NCBI GenBank assembly: GCA_964036045.1
Contig: OZ038381.1
Coordinates: 153,902,352 to 153,966,351 of the forward strand
From: Eutreptiella sp. 'Long Island Sound 2002'
Lineage: Eukaryota > Euglenozoa > Euglenophyceae > Eutreptiales > Eutreptiaceae
Length of the DNA stretch: 64,000 bases
Reading direction: 5' to 3'
Shown: piece after piece, positions 11,218-22,382 of the stretch
Numbering within the stretch: the stretch's first letter is position 1
Layout of the letters: the number at the start of each line of letters is the position of its first letter
The notes under the pieces: model-generated
Seen by the model: the letters and a program-made list of their open reading frames with translations, nothing else
Told to the model about the DNA's origin: nothing
The model's database searches: none
Translations under genes and position numbers: made by a program

Positions 11218-13645
11218 TTACGGGTGCTGAGCTAGATGCCGCATCAACATCGACGACAACAGGGGCGGGCCGCTGGGACAAGCGTTGTGCAGAGCGCGGG
11301 GCAGTCCTGCGGAATTCTTTTGCGGAGGCAGTGCCGGTGCGGCAGCCTCAAGGTCAGAACTGCTAACTGTGACAGCACTGCTGGTTGCGTCACCATCCGA
11401 GGCATCACTCCCACTCCCACTCCCACTCTCACCCCCACTCTCACTGCCACTGTCACTGCCACTCGGGGAGTCCCCTATGTCCGACTGGGGATCCCCTGCA
11501 GGCTCAGACGAATCCCCTGCATCAACTACAATGCGCCGATGCAACTTCGCTGACCGCATTGGCAAAATGCGCTGCACACTGCCATCTTCCTCGGGCACGT
11601 GCCCAGGCGGCACGTACTCCGCGGACGAGTCCACCTGCGACGGATCAGGAACAACCAACACCTGTTGAGCATCCTGTACAGTGCACACCCTACTCTTTCT
11701 CTTTGCCCTTCTCTGCGCCTTGGCCTCTGCCCTACGTTGACGGCTGGGCACAAAGGAGCCCACGGAAACGTAGGAAAATGTGGACCACCCTTGTAGTGCT
11801 TCTAAATGGAATGCCACCCACTCACGCCTACCACTACGTTCAGACCCGCAGCGTCCACAAATGCAGTACACATCATGCGCATCCACTTCACTCCCAAGCT
11901 GCACTAGCACCGATCGGGTCTGCGGGTGGCAAAGGACCCTCATGGTTGGCAGTGCCAATAGTGGGCGCAGAATGCGCTCCACAATGACACGCCACTCCGG
12001 CGACGCACTCAGAACACACTGTTCCAACACCAACGCCCGTCGGACAGGCTTCCACAAGTGTACTTGCGACCGCCTGCTTTTGCGGGCCTGGAACTTAATA
12101 TAATGCTCATGAGTGAGTGTTTGCCTGATGCTATCTTCAGGGCAAGTGGTGGTCAGAGTGGCAAACGTCTTGCCAAGGCGCAGATCGCGCTCCCCTGCCT
12201 CATCCCTGTATTGGATGGGTAGGTGTGCTTGGGAGACGGCGTGCGTAAGGCCGTGCAAATAAAGCGTGCCTGTTGACCCACTCTCCGCATACTCCATGGC
12301 CAAATGGATCAGGTATACATGGATTTTGCCACACGCCTGCCATACCCCCAGGGGCATTCCAAGATCTGAGGCATATAGCAGGACTACCACATGGCAGAAA
12401 GACAGAAACAACAGATGAAAAGGGAGCGGGAGGATGCAGTCCTGTGCTATCAACGCTTCAAATTGCCGCGTCTCAGGGCCAGTGAAAGAAACCCCGGTGC
12501 GAAATCAGCGTCGCACGAGGCTACAGTACTGTTTGCTGTCCTGCGGAACGTCCCCCAACTTGTACCGAGGCGCAACAGCACATATATATCGATGCATCGC
12601 ACATCCATCATCTGCTGGGAGTATGCGCCCTACTACCCCACAAGCACGGCTAATCCCTCCCTTCAAATTGTGGAGCATCGGCCGACTCACAAATGCCTGA
12701 GCCAAACCTTCAACACCACTGAACATTCTGCCCACTACCTGGAGTGGGTGCCGGTCAGATTGGAAAAGCTCACGGACACCCTGATGCCGCTGCCACGGAC
12801 AAACAACACAACACCTTCCCCCCTAATTCCCACCACAAATGGTGGTGGTCGGCGGTAAAAAACCTAAATTGCACCTGGACACCGACATTATGCGCACAGC
12901 CCCCCCATCGCACCGGAAGACAAAACGGTGTCTTCTGCAGCTTATTCAGTTCCTCGGCACGTCCTTGTCGGACCCATAGGTCGTAGTCGTTTTTCAACAT
13001 CTCGCTCCATGTCAACAGCAACGTACATTGCGGAATATGTGCCCTTATTGGAAAAAGGAAACCTCCCTCATCAATCAGACACACCTTGATGTTTACATTC
13101 CCCCGCCCTCGGGGTCTGTACCGATCGGCATAGACACCCAGGGACAACACACAATTTGGGGGTGGGTGTTGGTTGCAACCCAACCCCACACACCGACTGC
13201 TACCCCCAAGGAGGGTGCCTACAATCTGGGCCAGCACGGAACTATTCTGGAGGGACCGGTCAAAAAAGGGTAATCGAGCGTCCTCCGCCTAGTGGAGGCG
13301 CTCAACCGCCCATCCAAACCCAGGCTGCAACTTGTTCAGTGCACGGACAACCCACACTGATGCAAGACCTTGATGCCACAGATTTAGCAGATCCTGTTCT
13401 GCTATCTGTGGCTGCTGTAGGGCCTGGGGGGAAGGGGGAGGGCGATGCAGAATGTGTCGCGCTACGCGCACGCCACGGGGGGCTTGTTGGCGTATATCCT
13501 GGAGGGCCTGGACACTGGTAGGCTCCTCCCTTGTAAAGAGCCGCCCATGCGCGGCCACCCAATGACTAGTCACGACGTTGGGCAGGAGGAAGGCGAAAGC
13601 TTGGAGGCGGGAGAGGTCGGTAGGACCACGTAGATGGTAGACCAA
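11218..13645 (-). pseudogene. Frame-broken or multi-exon coding region, unknown family, acidic Ser/Gly tail
   Basis: Four protein-like minus-strand frames follow one another: 13645-13289, 13237-12770, 12735-~12480 and ~12470-11218. The first includes LSRLQAFAFLLPNVV; the second NVNIKVCLIDEGGFLFPIRA and YDLWVRQGRAEELNKLQ; the third HPLQVVGRMFSGVEGLAQAF. The last, about 400 codons, has LGMPLGVWQACGKIHVYLIH, a CICGRCG cysteine cluster, a basic KAQRRAKRKSR stretch and an acidic repeat (SGSDSGSESGGESGSGSGSD) encoded by tandem ACTCCC-type hexamers near 11410-11460. Frames change at stops; short introns could explain some changes but no clear donor-acceptor pairs were seen. It may be a transposon-derived or host gene. 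I cannot name the family. Confidence 0.45.
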
Positions 13646-13787
13646 TCCCTACAGCTCAAGCACGAATTCACGGTGTGTGGTCATACCTAGGAGGTGATGA
13701 TGTGGTGCAATGGTTCTTGGCCAGATAGTTATACACTCAGTGCCATTCATTTTTTTCCAGCGGTTTTATGACTGCACTGCTTGTCCT

Positions 13788-13942
13788 CAAATCATTATTG
13801 ACGGATGGTCTACACTCGCCTTCGTGAGCCCCACACCCTTCAAAAAATACTACCATGGCCCAGTCCACACATGTCTGCAGTGCTTGGCATGATTTTTTGT
13901 GCTCAAATCAATATTGACGGATGGTGTACACTCGCCTTGCTG
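13788..13942 (+). repeat. ~110-bp tandem duplication
   Basis: A ~40-bp block beginning CTCAAATCA and containing TTGACGGATGG-T-TACACTCG occurs at about 13792 and again at about 13902, with a few substitutions. No function is evident. Confidence 0.55.
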
Positions 13943-14122
13943 GGTTCTCTAATTCCTCTACTTCTTGGTAAGTCCTCTGATTGCCACTACGTTAAATGTT
14001 GTGCATGAAAAACCTGTCTTCGGCGCCTTTTCATATTGTGCATTGCGATTCTGTTTGTTGCCTCGTCCAAGCATATCAGCTTCGGCACTCCGTCGCACAT
14101 CCTTGATGAACCCACATCCTTG

Positions 14123-14192
14123 ATGAACCGGGTTTCGAACCTACGATCACGGAACATAAGCAGATGTAGCAGACCACTAGACCAAAGCACGA
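14123..14192 (-). repeat. tRNA-like (SINE-type) sequence 1
   Basis: On the minus strand, box A TGGTCTAGTGG (14184-14174) and box B GGTTCGAAACC (14141-14131) match RNA polymerase III internal promoter consensuses at tRNA spacing. The acceptor stem does not pair and the anticodon arm is weak, so a tRNA-derived SINE or tRNA pseudogene is more likely than a working tRNA. Confidence 0.55.
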
Positions 14193-14873
14193 CACATCCA
14201 TCCACATGGTTTTTGGACCTCAGATCTGTTCATGTGTGCCACCATCTGCAGTAACCCTTTTTCATGTCATGGTGGGAGGGATGGTGGTGTTGAACGAAAA
14301 CGAAAACGAAAACGCGATTGTCGACCGTGCCCCGGACAAGCCACCTGAATCCGTGCATCGCTCATCCCCACTAGCATCTCACGGGTTAGTCGCGCCGCCG
14401 GGACTTCACGGATTTCAATTTCAGGGGAAAGGGTGAAGGTGGGTGCGGTGGCGTGCCAAAAAAGCAAAAAAATACTGCCATGCAAGAAGTGGCAGTACAT
14501 CGTGCGTCACCACCTTTGGGGGTTGGGGGGGGGGGGTCGGGGGTGTCATGTTTTCACCATGTTTTCAATATGGACCCAAGCAGGAGATGGAAACCCTCGT
14601 GCATGAGCATGAGTGGTGACGCAATTGCTTTCTAAAAACGGGGCATGCCAGTCGGAACAAAGTACCTTCTTTTTTGTGGTCATGGTGTCCTCCAAGTACC
14701 AATTCACCTATTTCGCGGGCACTCATCTGGGTGGCAGTGTCATGAGTCGGCTCACAACTTTTTGTCAAATCCCATGGGATTAGGGCAGGGTTTTGGGATG
14801 CAGACATCCTGGTGGGTCCATGCCATTGCCCAAAGCCTTCTGGAAGCAGTGCTGGGTATGACAGCAACCAGCC

Positions 14874-14985
14874 ATCGGAAGCAGTGCTTCCGAACATCGG
14901 AAGCGATGTTGGGAGGCAATGCTTCCAAAAACGGAGGCTATCATTGGGAGCGCTGCTCTCGAACATCGGAAGCGTTTTCCTGACT
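14874..14985. repeat. Cluster of palindromic CGGAAGC/GCTTCCG motifs, copy 2
   Basis: Repeated CATCGGAAGC and AATGCTTCCG units at short spacing, with several perfect GGAAGC...GCTTCC inversions. The counterpart is at 10625-10760. Confidence 0.55.
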
Positions 14986-15307
14986 AGTTTCGGCGGACAC
15001 ACTTACGGGACGTCCACACTGACGGGAGATCGGCTGGACAACTCGGCCGCAATGTTCCCAGCAATACGCCCGATTGCCCTGAGGATTTCGGAAACAACAT
15101 GCCACGCACTGCATCTAAAAACTCCTAGGAAAAAATGATTCCGTGCTGTGCTATTGTGCGACATGTGATATCCAAAATTTCCATGAAATGTGGATGTTTC
15201 GAGCCGAATGGTTAATTTATTGCATAGTAAGCAAACATGACAAGTGACAAAAGGTGCACATTGTTCTTTTGACACCATCGCTCCATCAATGTGAAGACTA
15301 CGGCCCT

Positions 15308-15502
15308 AGCTCAACGTGCAAGGCGTGGTAGGGAAGTCTGACACTTCAGCTGTGGTTAAGGAGGAGGGGCGTTGCTCCCTCGGTCAAAAGCAGCATAGCC
15401 CCAATACTACTTCTTTCCCCATACCCCCTGGATCAAGCAACAACATGTCACGCAATGGCTAAGCACTTCGTTGTATCATGGTTGTGTATGTGTGTGTGTG
15501 TG
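15308..15502 (+). repeat. Left arm of long inverted repeat
   Basis: Bases 15308-15502 match the reverse complement of 21059-21252 with about five differences, including the terminal (TG)n tract. The arms begin AGCTCAACGTGCAAGGCGTG on the outside. Together they enclose 5.6 kb containing two LINE copies. Confidence 0.85.
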
Positions 15503-17249
15503 ATCTGTACTTTTGGAGGTGGATCCTTGTGCAGCGTTGGGCTGGACGCCTCATTCGGCTCAGGTCCGCTGAGGCCTCTTTGTGACGTTATTTCCCCCCC
15601 TTCTGCGGAATCAGAACCTCTTTATTGTGCTGGCTAGGTATCCAGAGTGTTTGCTCTTCCGTGCCTCGTCACGAAAAGCGGGCGTGCTACATCCTCGGCC
15701 ACGGTCTCCTCGAGCCCCCGTGGCACTGGGGCTGGTGGGGACGGAGGGGGGGGTGTTTTCGGTCTCCTGCGTTTGGGGGCTGGAGGGGTGGGGGGTTGGT
15801 GTGGGGACCTCAGCAGACCAGTAGATATACGTGCAGGCCGTTGCAGGCATGGTCGTTTGTTGGGCAGTTGTGACTGTGTAGTAAGTGAGCGCTTCCGGCG
15901 CATAGGCACTGGGGTGCACACTTTATGGTGACCCCGCTGACAGCAGTGGCGCACTCCCCTTTGCTTGAGCGTACACCTTGGGCATGGCGGCAGGCCATGC
16001 AGTGGGCATAGCTGCAGTTGCGGCCTGCGCGCTATGTGGTCATCTGCGTGATGCCCCAGCGCACAGCACGCTTCAGCTGTGCGCCGAAGTCTTTTGCAGG
16101 TCGTGCACGCGGTAGCAGAGTGCTGGGCGCATTTGGACGGATCAGCCGGCGGCGCCGGTTGTGGCGCCCCGTGTGTGTTTGCACGCCTGCGTGTCCCGGT
16201 GTAGGGGCGCTGTGGGAGCTTCCCATCCCCTATCACAGGGAAAAAATCAGCTGCAAAGGAGGAGCAGCCCCCCCCCCCCCCCCCCCCTTTGGCAAAAGTG
16301 GTCTGCTCCGAAGACGGAGCCAGTCCCAACTGCAGGTTCCCCTGGAGTGCACGCTGCAGTCGATGCTCCTCCACTTCCTGCGCAGTTCTGTGTGGCCTAT
16401 GTGTGTACGGACGCAGTTTGTGTATTCTGCTGAGACCAACCTTGGTGGCCCACGTGCGCTCACAGTATGCCGCTAACTGCTGAATGTGTGCGCTCATGGC
16501 ACTGCGGCAAGTAAAATAGGGGCGGCTGTTCAGGCCGCAAAGTGCTGCCCCCCCCCCCCCCCCCTAGAGGAACGAAAGAGCTGCAGCGTGTGACCACACG
16601 CGCAGGATGCAGGTGGCCTTTGGTGACCAGGCGCTGCGCATTTGCCACTGCCAGTCGTAAGACCCGGCCTCTCTCCTGTAGTGAAAGGGTTGTGCCTTTG
16701 AACTTCGCCTGTGGCGCGTGTGGGAGAGTGCGCTGCGCAAACTCTTCAAAGTCCAGCGCAAGCTCCAGGAACGTTACTGTGCCTGATTCTGGGGTCCAAT
16801 GCAGTTCCCTCACCCAACGTAGCAGGTCCGCCAAAAAGGGCATTTCCCACTGCCATTCCGCCCTCTTGGGGGTACGTAAAAGAAGTAGCCCCTTGTCTTC
16901 CGGTTTTGGGAGCGGTCCCACCAGTTGGTGGTACGGGTATTGCCGAAGCTGCTGTGAGAGGCTCGACCCCATGAAGAGCATGGGGGATTGTGTGTCTCGT
17001 AACTTGCGGGCCTGCAAAACGGCCACTAACATATTGTGCAGGGTTGTTAAGAAGGCCAGCGCCGTCCCTGACTTGACGCTGTCTGGGTCCAACTCTGGGG
17101 CTAACCCACAAAGTCGTAAACATGGGGACCACTGGTCCAGGAGAGGAAGGCTTGGGACTTGCGCCGCCGCCAACCTGATGCCTGGCAGGTGGGTGTCCCG
17201 CACCGTGCCCCAGGCCGAACACTGCCAAAAAATGTGCTCCTCGTTTTCC
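15503..17249 (-). mobile_element. LINE fragment B, 5'-truncated, (CA)n at both ends
   Basis: On the minus strand this copy starts abruptly at about 17249 with ENEEHIFWQCSAWGTVRD, the Cys/His motif that follows the RT domain in LINE A, and ends about 15503 in a (CA)n tract. LINE A's (CA)-rich tail directly abuts its truncated 5' end (17250-17290). It is related to but divergent from LINE A, so it is not a recent tandem duplicate of it. Confidence 0.8.
15634..17249 (-). pseudogene. LINE B post-RT polyprotein segment
   Basis: The frame from 17249 to 16460 includes LLDQWSPCLRLCGLAPELD, TVTFLELALDFEEFAQRTLP and LSLQERGRVLRLAV. It loses register at the homopolymer run 16549-16565 and resumes as SRPYFTCRSAMSAHIQQLA, continuing to a stop at 15634. 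The distal part has a Cys-rich block (CTTCKRLRRTAEACCALGHH, then CPLHGLPPCPRC) and the GVRHCCQRGHH motif, then a Lys/Arg/Pro tail (PAPKRRRPKTPPPPSPP). The zinc-knuckle-like block may bind nucleic acid (inference). The frameshift falls in a mononucleotide run, so either decay or an assembly error could cause it. Confidence 0.7.
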
Positions 17250-17465
17250 GGTATGTATGTGTGTCTGTGTGTGAGTGTGTGGGTAGAACAATATTAAAGA
17301 GGGAGGCCCGCATGGGTCCAGGGCCCCCACCGGTCGCCTGAGGCGCCAGCTTGAAAAAGACAAAAAACTACAGCCCTGACGGGCTGTGGAGCTGCCTTTG
17401 GTACCTGCTCGGGTCGCGGTAGGGGGCCTCACCTGAGCCAGAACCTCCGGGGCACGGGGGTTATG

Positions 17466-19043
17466 TCACCTCGGTCCCTGCTCTCCCGTGCTTGGCAGCG
17501 CCCGGCGGCGTACAGCGCCTCCTCTTGGCGGCGGCGGGGGGGGGGGGGGGGTCGCATCCACCCTTCCTCGCTTGTGTGTCCGCACCCGGCCCGGTCCCGT
17601 GTCCAGTCCCCGCTGCCGTCTGCGTCTCTTCGCCGACGGTGTGCCCCCCGCCCCAGGGGGGTGGGCCTGCGCTCTTCGTGTCCCCCGCTGACGGCCCCGC
17701 ATTGTCGGTCGCGGGTGCCCGGCATGTCCCCTGGTGCAGCAGTGCCGCACCCCGCGACCCACAGCTGCACAGGATGCGCATTGTCTGTGTTGGTGTGCCA
17801 CGCAGACCCAAAGGCGTGGCAGCCGCGCCCCCTGCTCAGGGCGTCTCGCCACCGCGCACTTTTGCGGCGGAGTGAAAAGCGCCGTTCTGCCACCGCGCGC
17901 CGCTCCTGCCGGAGAGTCCGGCTCCTTGGTGACACAGTACTGTGGGCCTCGCCTCGTCCCTGGTGGGAGCACCGGGCCCGCGTAGAAGTCGCTGGCGTAT
18001 GCCCCCGCCGAGCGCTTCGCTCCTCCCTTGCCCGGGCACTTCACTTCCTGGGGCTGCTGCGCCGATGCCGATGCCGACTTCACCTTCACGCCCTGCGCTC
18101 GTCGGCGTTTGCTCTGCTGTCGTGCCACCTTTGCCTGCTGCTGTTGGGTCCATCTCTTCGCGCTGTACTGCTGCATACGGCGCAGGTGGTGCCAGACCGC
18201 CGCTGGGCGTGTGAATATAGGCCTACCTTTCACCCCCGCGGTGGTGCCCGCCCCCAGTGGGACCAGAGAACGGCACCTGTTGGTGAGTTCCGCCGGGAGA
18301 ATGGACTCCCTGCCCGCCGCCTTCCCCAACAGACTGACCGCCAGCCGTAGGACTCTTCCCTTCTCTTGCAGCGACATCTCCCCTCCCTTAAATCGTGTCT
18401 GAGGGGTAGGGGGGAGAGGTCTCCCTGTGTACGATTCGAAGTCCAGCGCCAGTTCCAGGAAAGACACTTGCCGGTGTGCCTCGGGCAGGCTGTCGTCTCG
18501 TGGCAGCCATTGTAGCTCTGAGAGCCACCGCAGTACGGCCGGTTGGAAGTCCGGCCCCCACTTCCAGTCTCTGGGCAGCTGCCCCACTGCTGGCAGGCCT
18601 GTTTTGGTCGGCCGCGGGAAAAAGGGATTAAGCTGGTGCCAGGGGTATTGTTCCTGAGGTGTGTTGCGCTGCTCCGCGGGAAATAGAAGGGATTCTTCCT
18701 CATCCCGTTGCTTTCGGGCCCGCATTACCGCCAAGAACATGCAGTGCAGCTGGTGCACAAAATGTTCCAGCGGGTTCTGGTCGTCGTGTGCCCACTGGTG
18801 GCCTACCAGGGCCAACTCCTCCCGCTGTCTTGACGCCTCGTCGGGGTCTTCGTCCGGCCCCGGCACCCAGTGTCTCGAGACCCTATTCAGCTCCTTGCAG
18901 CGCTTCTTCCAGCCCGGCCCCCTCGCCAGGCCACTTCGCTTCACCACCTCTTCTGACAGCAGTCCACACAGGCACAGGCAAGGCGGCCAGTCAGACAGCG
19001 CCCCCAGCTTGAGGGCCCGTGCCAGCAGCATGAGCTCCGGCAA
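17466..19043 (-). pseudogene. LINE A post-RT region and C-terminal CCxxGH domain
   Basis: The open frame begins PELMLLARALKLGALSDW. Immediately upstream the same frame gives EDEDHLL, an in-frame TAG, then WCAAW, completing the CPYC...HLL-x-WC zinc-type motif. It contains FVHQLHCMFLAVMRARKQRD, QVSFLELALDFESYTGRPLP and MSLQEKGRVLRLAV, all shared with LINE B. Near its end is GVRHCCTRGHAGHPR and a basic, Gly/Pro-rich tail. It is 525 codons without a stop, much longer than its decayed RT neighbour. Confidence 0.72.
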
Positions 19044-19112
19044 GAAGGGTTCCCGTGCCGACTTCCAGGCTGCACACCACTATAGCAGGTGGTCTTCGTC
19101 CTCTCGCGTTCC

Positions 19113-21000
19113 CTAACTACAGTAGGGGCAATTGCCATCCTGGCGCAGACCCCTCCGATGCGCTCTGTCCGCGGTCCACAGCGCCCCCCCCATCACGCGT
19201 CGCAGCATCGACCTGTCTAGCTCCGTGGCGCAGCGCGCCAGTTCGCTCAGTGTGAGCTCCCTGTCGATCCGTGCTCCCATGCCGCCGAAGAGTCTCGGTC
19301 TCCGTTTCTCCGGTGCCTCCAGGTGATGCTCCCTCAAGGACTCTCGGAATAAATGCTCCACATACTCCTTGGCTGCGTGTACCAGGTGCACCGAGATCCC
19401 TGTTCGCGGCATGGTCCAACTCCACCACCCCCGGTGGTTGCGCCAGCCGAGGCGCCGGAATTCTCGCAGTGCCCGACCGGGTGGGCCCGTGCCTTTGGGC
19501 TCCTCCGTATGCTCCTAGACTGCTTGTGTGACAACTTGGGATGTGCCCGGAACGCGTGCGATGTGTGCAAGCCAGCACATCCGCTTGTACGGGACCACCA
19601 TTGATGGTGCCACCCTGTGCCCCGGCAGCAGTAGGGCAAACACCACCTCCTTTGCCCTGCACGGTCTGCTGGGTCCCCAGATCGCCGTCATCATCGCCGA
19701 CTCCAAGCTGCTCATGTCCCTTGGGGCCACATCCGCCAGTTCGACCCCACGCTGCCACGATCATTACCGCCGCCACCGTGGCCTTTCTATCAAAGCCTCC
19801 TGGGATCGTTCTGGTTTTCCGGAGGGCTGCCTTCCCTTCCTTGATGCGCTTGTGCAGCGGCGGGCCTGTGCCACGTCGCGGCACGGTGCGCACCCCCACT
19901 GCTAGCTGCCTGAACTCTTGGTGGGTAGGTATGCGTACTCCGTCCAGTGTCGCTTCCAGCGCAGTCGGAGGTCCTCGTGCTGAGTGCGTTGCCGCGAAGG
20001 CCAGCGATTTTGAGGCGTTCACCTCTTGCCCTGTCAGCGTCAGCCATTTGCTGGTCGCCGCGAGCATCGCCAGCAGGGACAAGAGGTACGCTGTAAGCAT
20101 ATACGTGTCGTCCGCGTACCCTTCTGCTGAGATCGTGGCCCGTGATCCTGGTGCCGCGTCCACTTCATCCACTGATCCTTCCTCCGACATATGCGTGCTG
20201 TCGCTTGCCCCGTCCAGCGAATCTGTGCCAAAAAGGTTCCTGGGCAGGATCGGGGAGCCCGGTTCCTCGCTGGACACCTCGAATTCGTCCTCCCGCAGGG
20301 GGGGGCTCCGCAGCAACGCCCTAGAGTGCTCTGTGCTAGCTGGAGTGGGCATTGCCAGCACGCCCAGACGCCCCCAGACTTTCTCGGCCGGCGTGGGCAG
20401 CCATGGTCGGCAGCCATCCGGTCGTCTCGGCGGCTGCACGTCCCCCCCGTTGTCCGGGTTTGGCGGCGGGGCGTGCTCGCCATCCACCACCCAGCCTTGC
20501 TCCCAGCAGCAGCAGGGCTGCACACACCTCCATACCCATATCTGATCTAGGCCGGTTCCATAGCTGGTCCAGTAGCACGAGGGGATCTCCTCTTCTTTTG
20601 GTGCGGGCGGCACCTCCTTTGTGGTGACCACCACCGGCCTTCCTACGTCATCGATGATGCGCTTCCACGTGGTCGTGAGGGCATTGATAACTATCACGCT
20701 GAGCGGGCACCCTTGCAGCACCCCATTCGTGGCTGCCCACCAGGCTCCCAGGCAGCCCTTGATCTTGAACATGCGCCTCAGCTGCCGGTACATGCCGCTT
20801 AACGCTCGGAGGACTCCTTCATCGATTCCCTGCTCTTCCATTAGGGCCATCGAGATGGCTTGCGGTATCAGGTCGAAGCACTTTGTGTAATCAGTGCCTG
20901 CCCCCACCAGTGGCGTCTTAAGCGCCTATGCCAGCTCCACCAAAAGAGTGAGGACCGTCGCCGCGTCTATGGCCCCCCGGTGAAACCCAGCCAAAAAGAA
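19113..21000 (-). pseudogene. LINE A reverse transcriptase, decayed
   Basis: RT motifs appear in order: GFHRGAIDAATVLTLLVELA (a stop follows), DYTKCFDL at 20892-20869, NGVLQGCPLSV near 20720, and the catalytic YADD at 20118-20107, inside ISAEGYADDTYML. The insertion between QGCPLSV and YADD is unusually long (about 190 residues, acidic and Pro-rich). After VAAVMIVAAW (about 19745) the frame shifts to one with SSLESAMMTAIWGPSRPCRA, then again near 19510 to LFGGMGARIDRELTLSELA and ending NCPYCS. Together these read as a LINE RT with its post-RT thumb and zinc motif. It would copy its own RNA at a nicked target if intact. Confidence 0.8.
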
Positions 21001-21058
21001 GGCACTTGCAAAGAAGGGCACCAAGCGAGCAGCAGCTTCGGAGGGCACACACTCACAC

Positions 21059-21252
21059 ACACACACACACATACACAACCATGATACAACGAAGTGCTTA
21101 GCCATTGCGTGACATGTTGTTGCTTGATTCAGGTGGTGTGGGGACAGAAGTAGTATTGGGGCTATGCTGCTTTTGACCGAGGGAGCAACGCCCCTCCTCC
21201 TTAACCACAGCTGAAGTGTCAGACTTCCCTACCACGCCTTGCACGTTGAGCT
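21059..21252 (-). repeat. Right arm of long inverted repeat
   Basis: Partner of 15308-15502. Differences cluster around 21133-21145. The arm's inner end is the (AC)n tract just left of 21072; its outer end is the GCACGTTGAGCT sequence. Confidence 0.85.
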
Positions 21253-22382
21253 GGAGGACGCACTGCAGTGGCAGGAGCAGTGGATACACCCAGAGGCGTA
21301 CGGATTCCGCCCCCTCTGCTGGCACCGCTGCTACTGTTGCTAGTGCTGGTATGGCAATTCCCCCCCCCTTGCAAATTCCCGGGTTAGCGCGCGACAATCT
21401 TCCGGGTGGGGGGGGTTGGAGACGGTCGCCGAGTGACGGTCTCCCCGGGGGCCATGAGGCAACGGAAACTGGGCTCGCATACGCCCCCGTGTCACAGGCG
21501 CATGGTCATAACCACATTGTTCAGTGTTTTGCTTGCTGCACTGCAGCGTAGACCAGTTCTGTACCACACCAGGTGGTTGCTGGCTGTGCATTGGCACTGG
21601 TCCTTTGGACATTGAGGTCAGTTTGCACCCACCTCCCACCCACAGTGCCGGTTAGTCTCTAACCCTTGCCCTGCAGGTCGTGACCTTGTCATGCACTTGT
21701 TCTCTGGCTCGTGAGGACGTGTCATACTCAATCCTCCAGGGGCGCAAAGCCCCGGGGGGGGGGGGGGTTGCAAGGGTATTTCAAGGCAAACCGTGGTACC
21801 CTCCACTGATGCAAGCAAAGAGAACATGTGTGAAGAGACTTTTGCGTTGATGCGGTGCCAATGTGTTTTATCCAACACAAATGTTATTCAGGATCCAAAT
21901 GAACGGTGGCCCATTTGGTGGAGGGCCCACGACAGTGGCCAACACATGTGCACCAAGTGTGTGTGAGTGGTACTGTACCTCGTCACCGTGAGGAAACAAC
22001 TTGGGTCTGAAGTAGCAACACACCACACCCATACGATGCCTTTGGAAAGAGAATATCACAGAACACACACAGGTGCTTGATTTGAAGTAATGGGAAAGCA
22101 ATGCAAGGCCATGCGTAAAGCAGATGGGCAACACAAACCACCACAATACATGTTAACCAGAAAAACATAGAAGTGACGGTCTCTCGAGGGGGAGGGGGAT
22201 TGCAAGGGGTGGGAGTTTGCAAGGGGGGGGGGGGTTGGGTTGGGTTGGGTTGGACTCTCCCGACTTAAAAAATGCGACGGACCCGTCTAGGTAGAAAATT
22301 TGGGTCCCCCGGGAGCGGCGCAGTCATCGGAGTAGTCACAGCACACTCCGCCTCCGAGGACCACTGCACCGCACTTGGAACT
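21253..22382. other. Non-coding stretch with GGGTT tandem motif
   Basis: No exon or family motif seen. G runs near 21760 and 22225 and a short (GGGTT)4 tract at about 22232-22252 directly precede the 50-bp array. Confidence 0.4.

Larger units (their letters stand above)
17250..21058 (-). mobile_element. LINE A with reverse transcriptase domain
   Basis: A non-LTR retroelement read on the minus strand. It starts with a truncated RT domain near 21000, continues through the CxxC...HxxxxC motif near 19130 and a long post-RT region, and ends at a (CA)-rich tail at 17250-17290. Upstream it is bounded by the (TG)n tract of the right inverted-repeat arm. Several stops and frameshifts make it inactive. 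No RNase H or endonuclease domain was identified; the apurinic endonuclease part expected upstream of the RT is missing. Confidence 0.8.
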
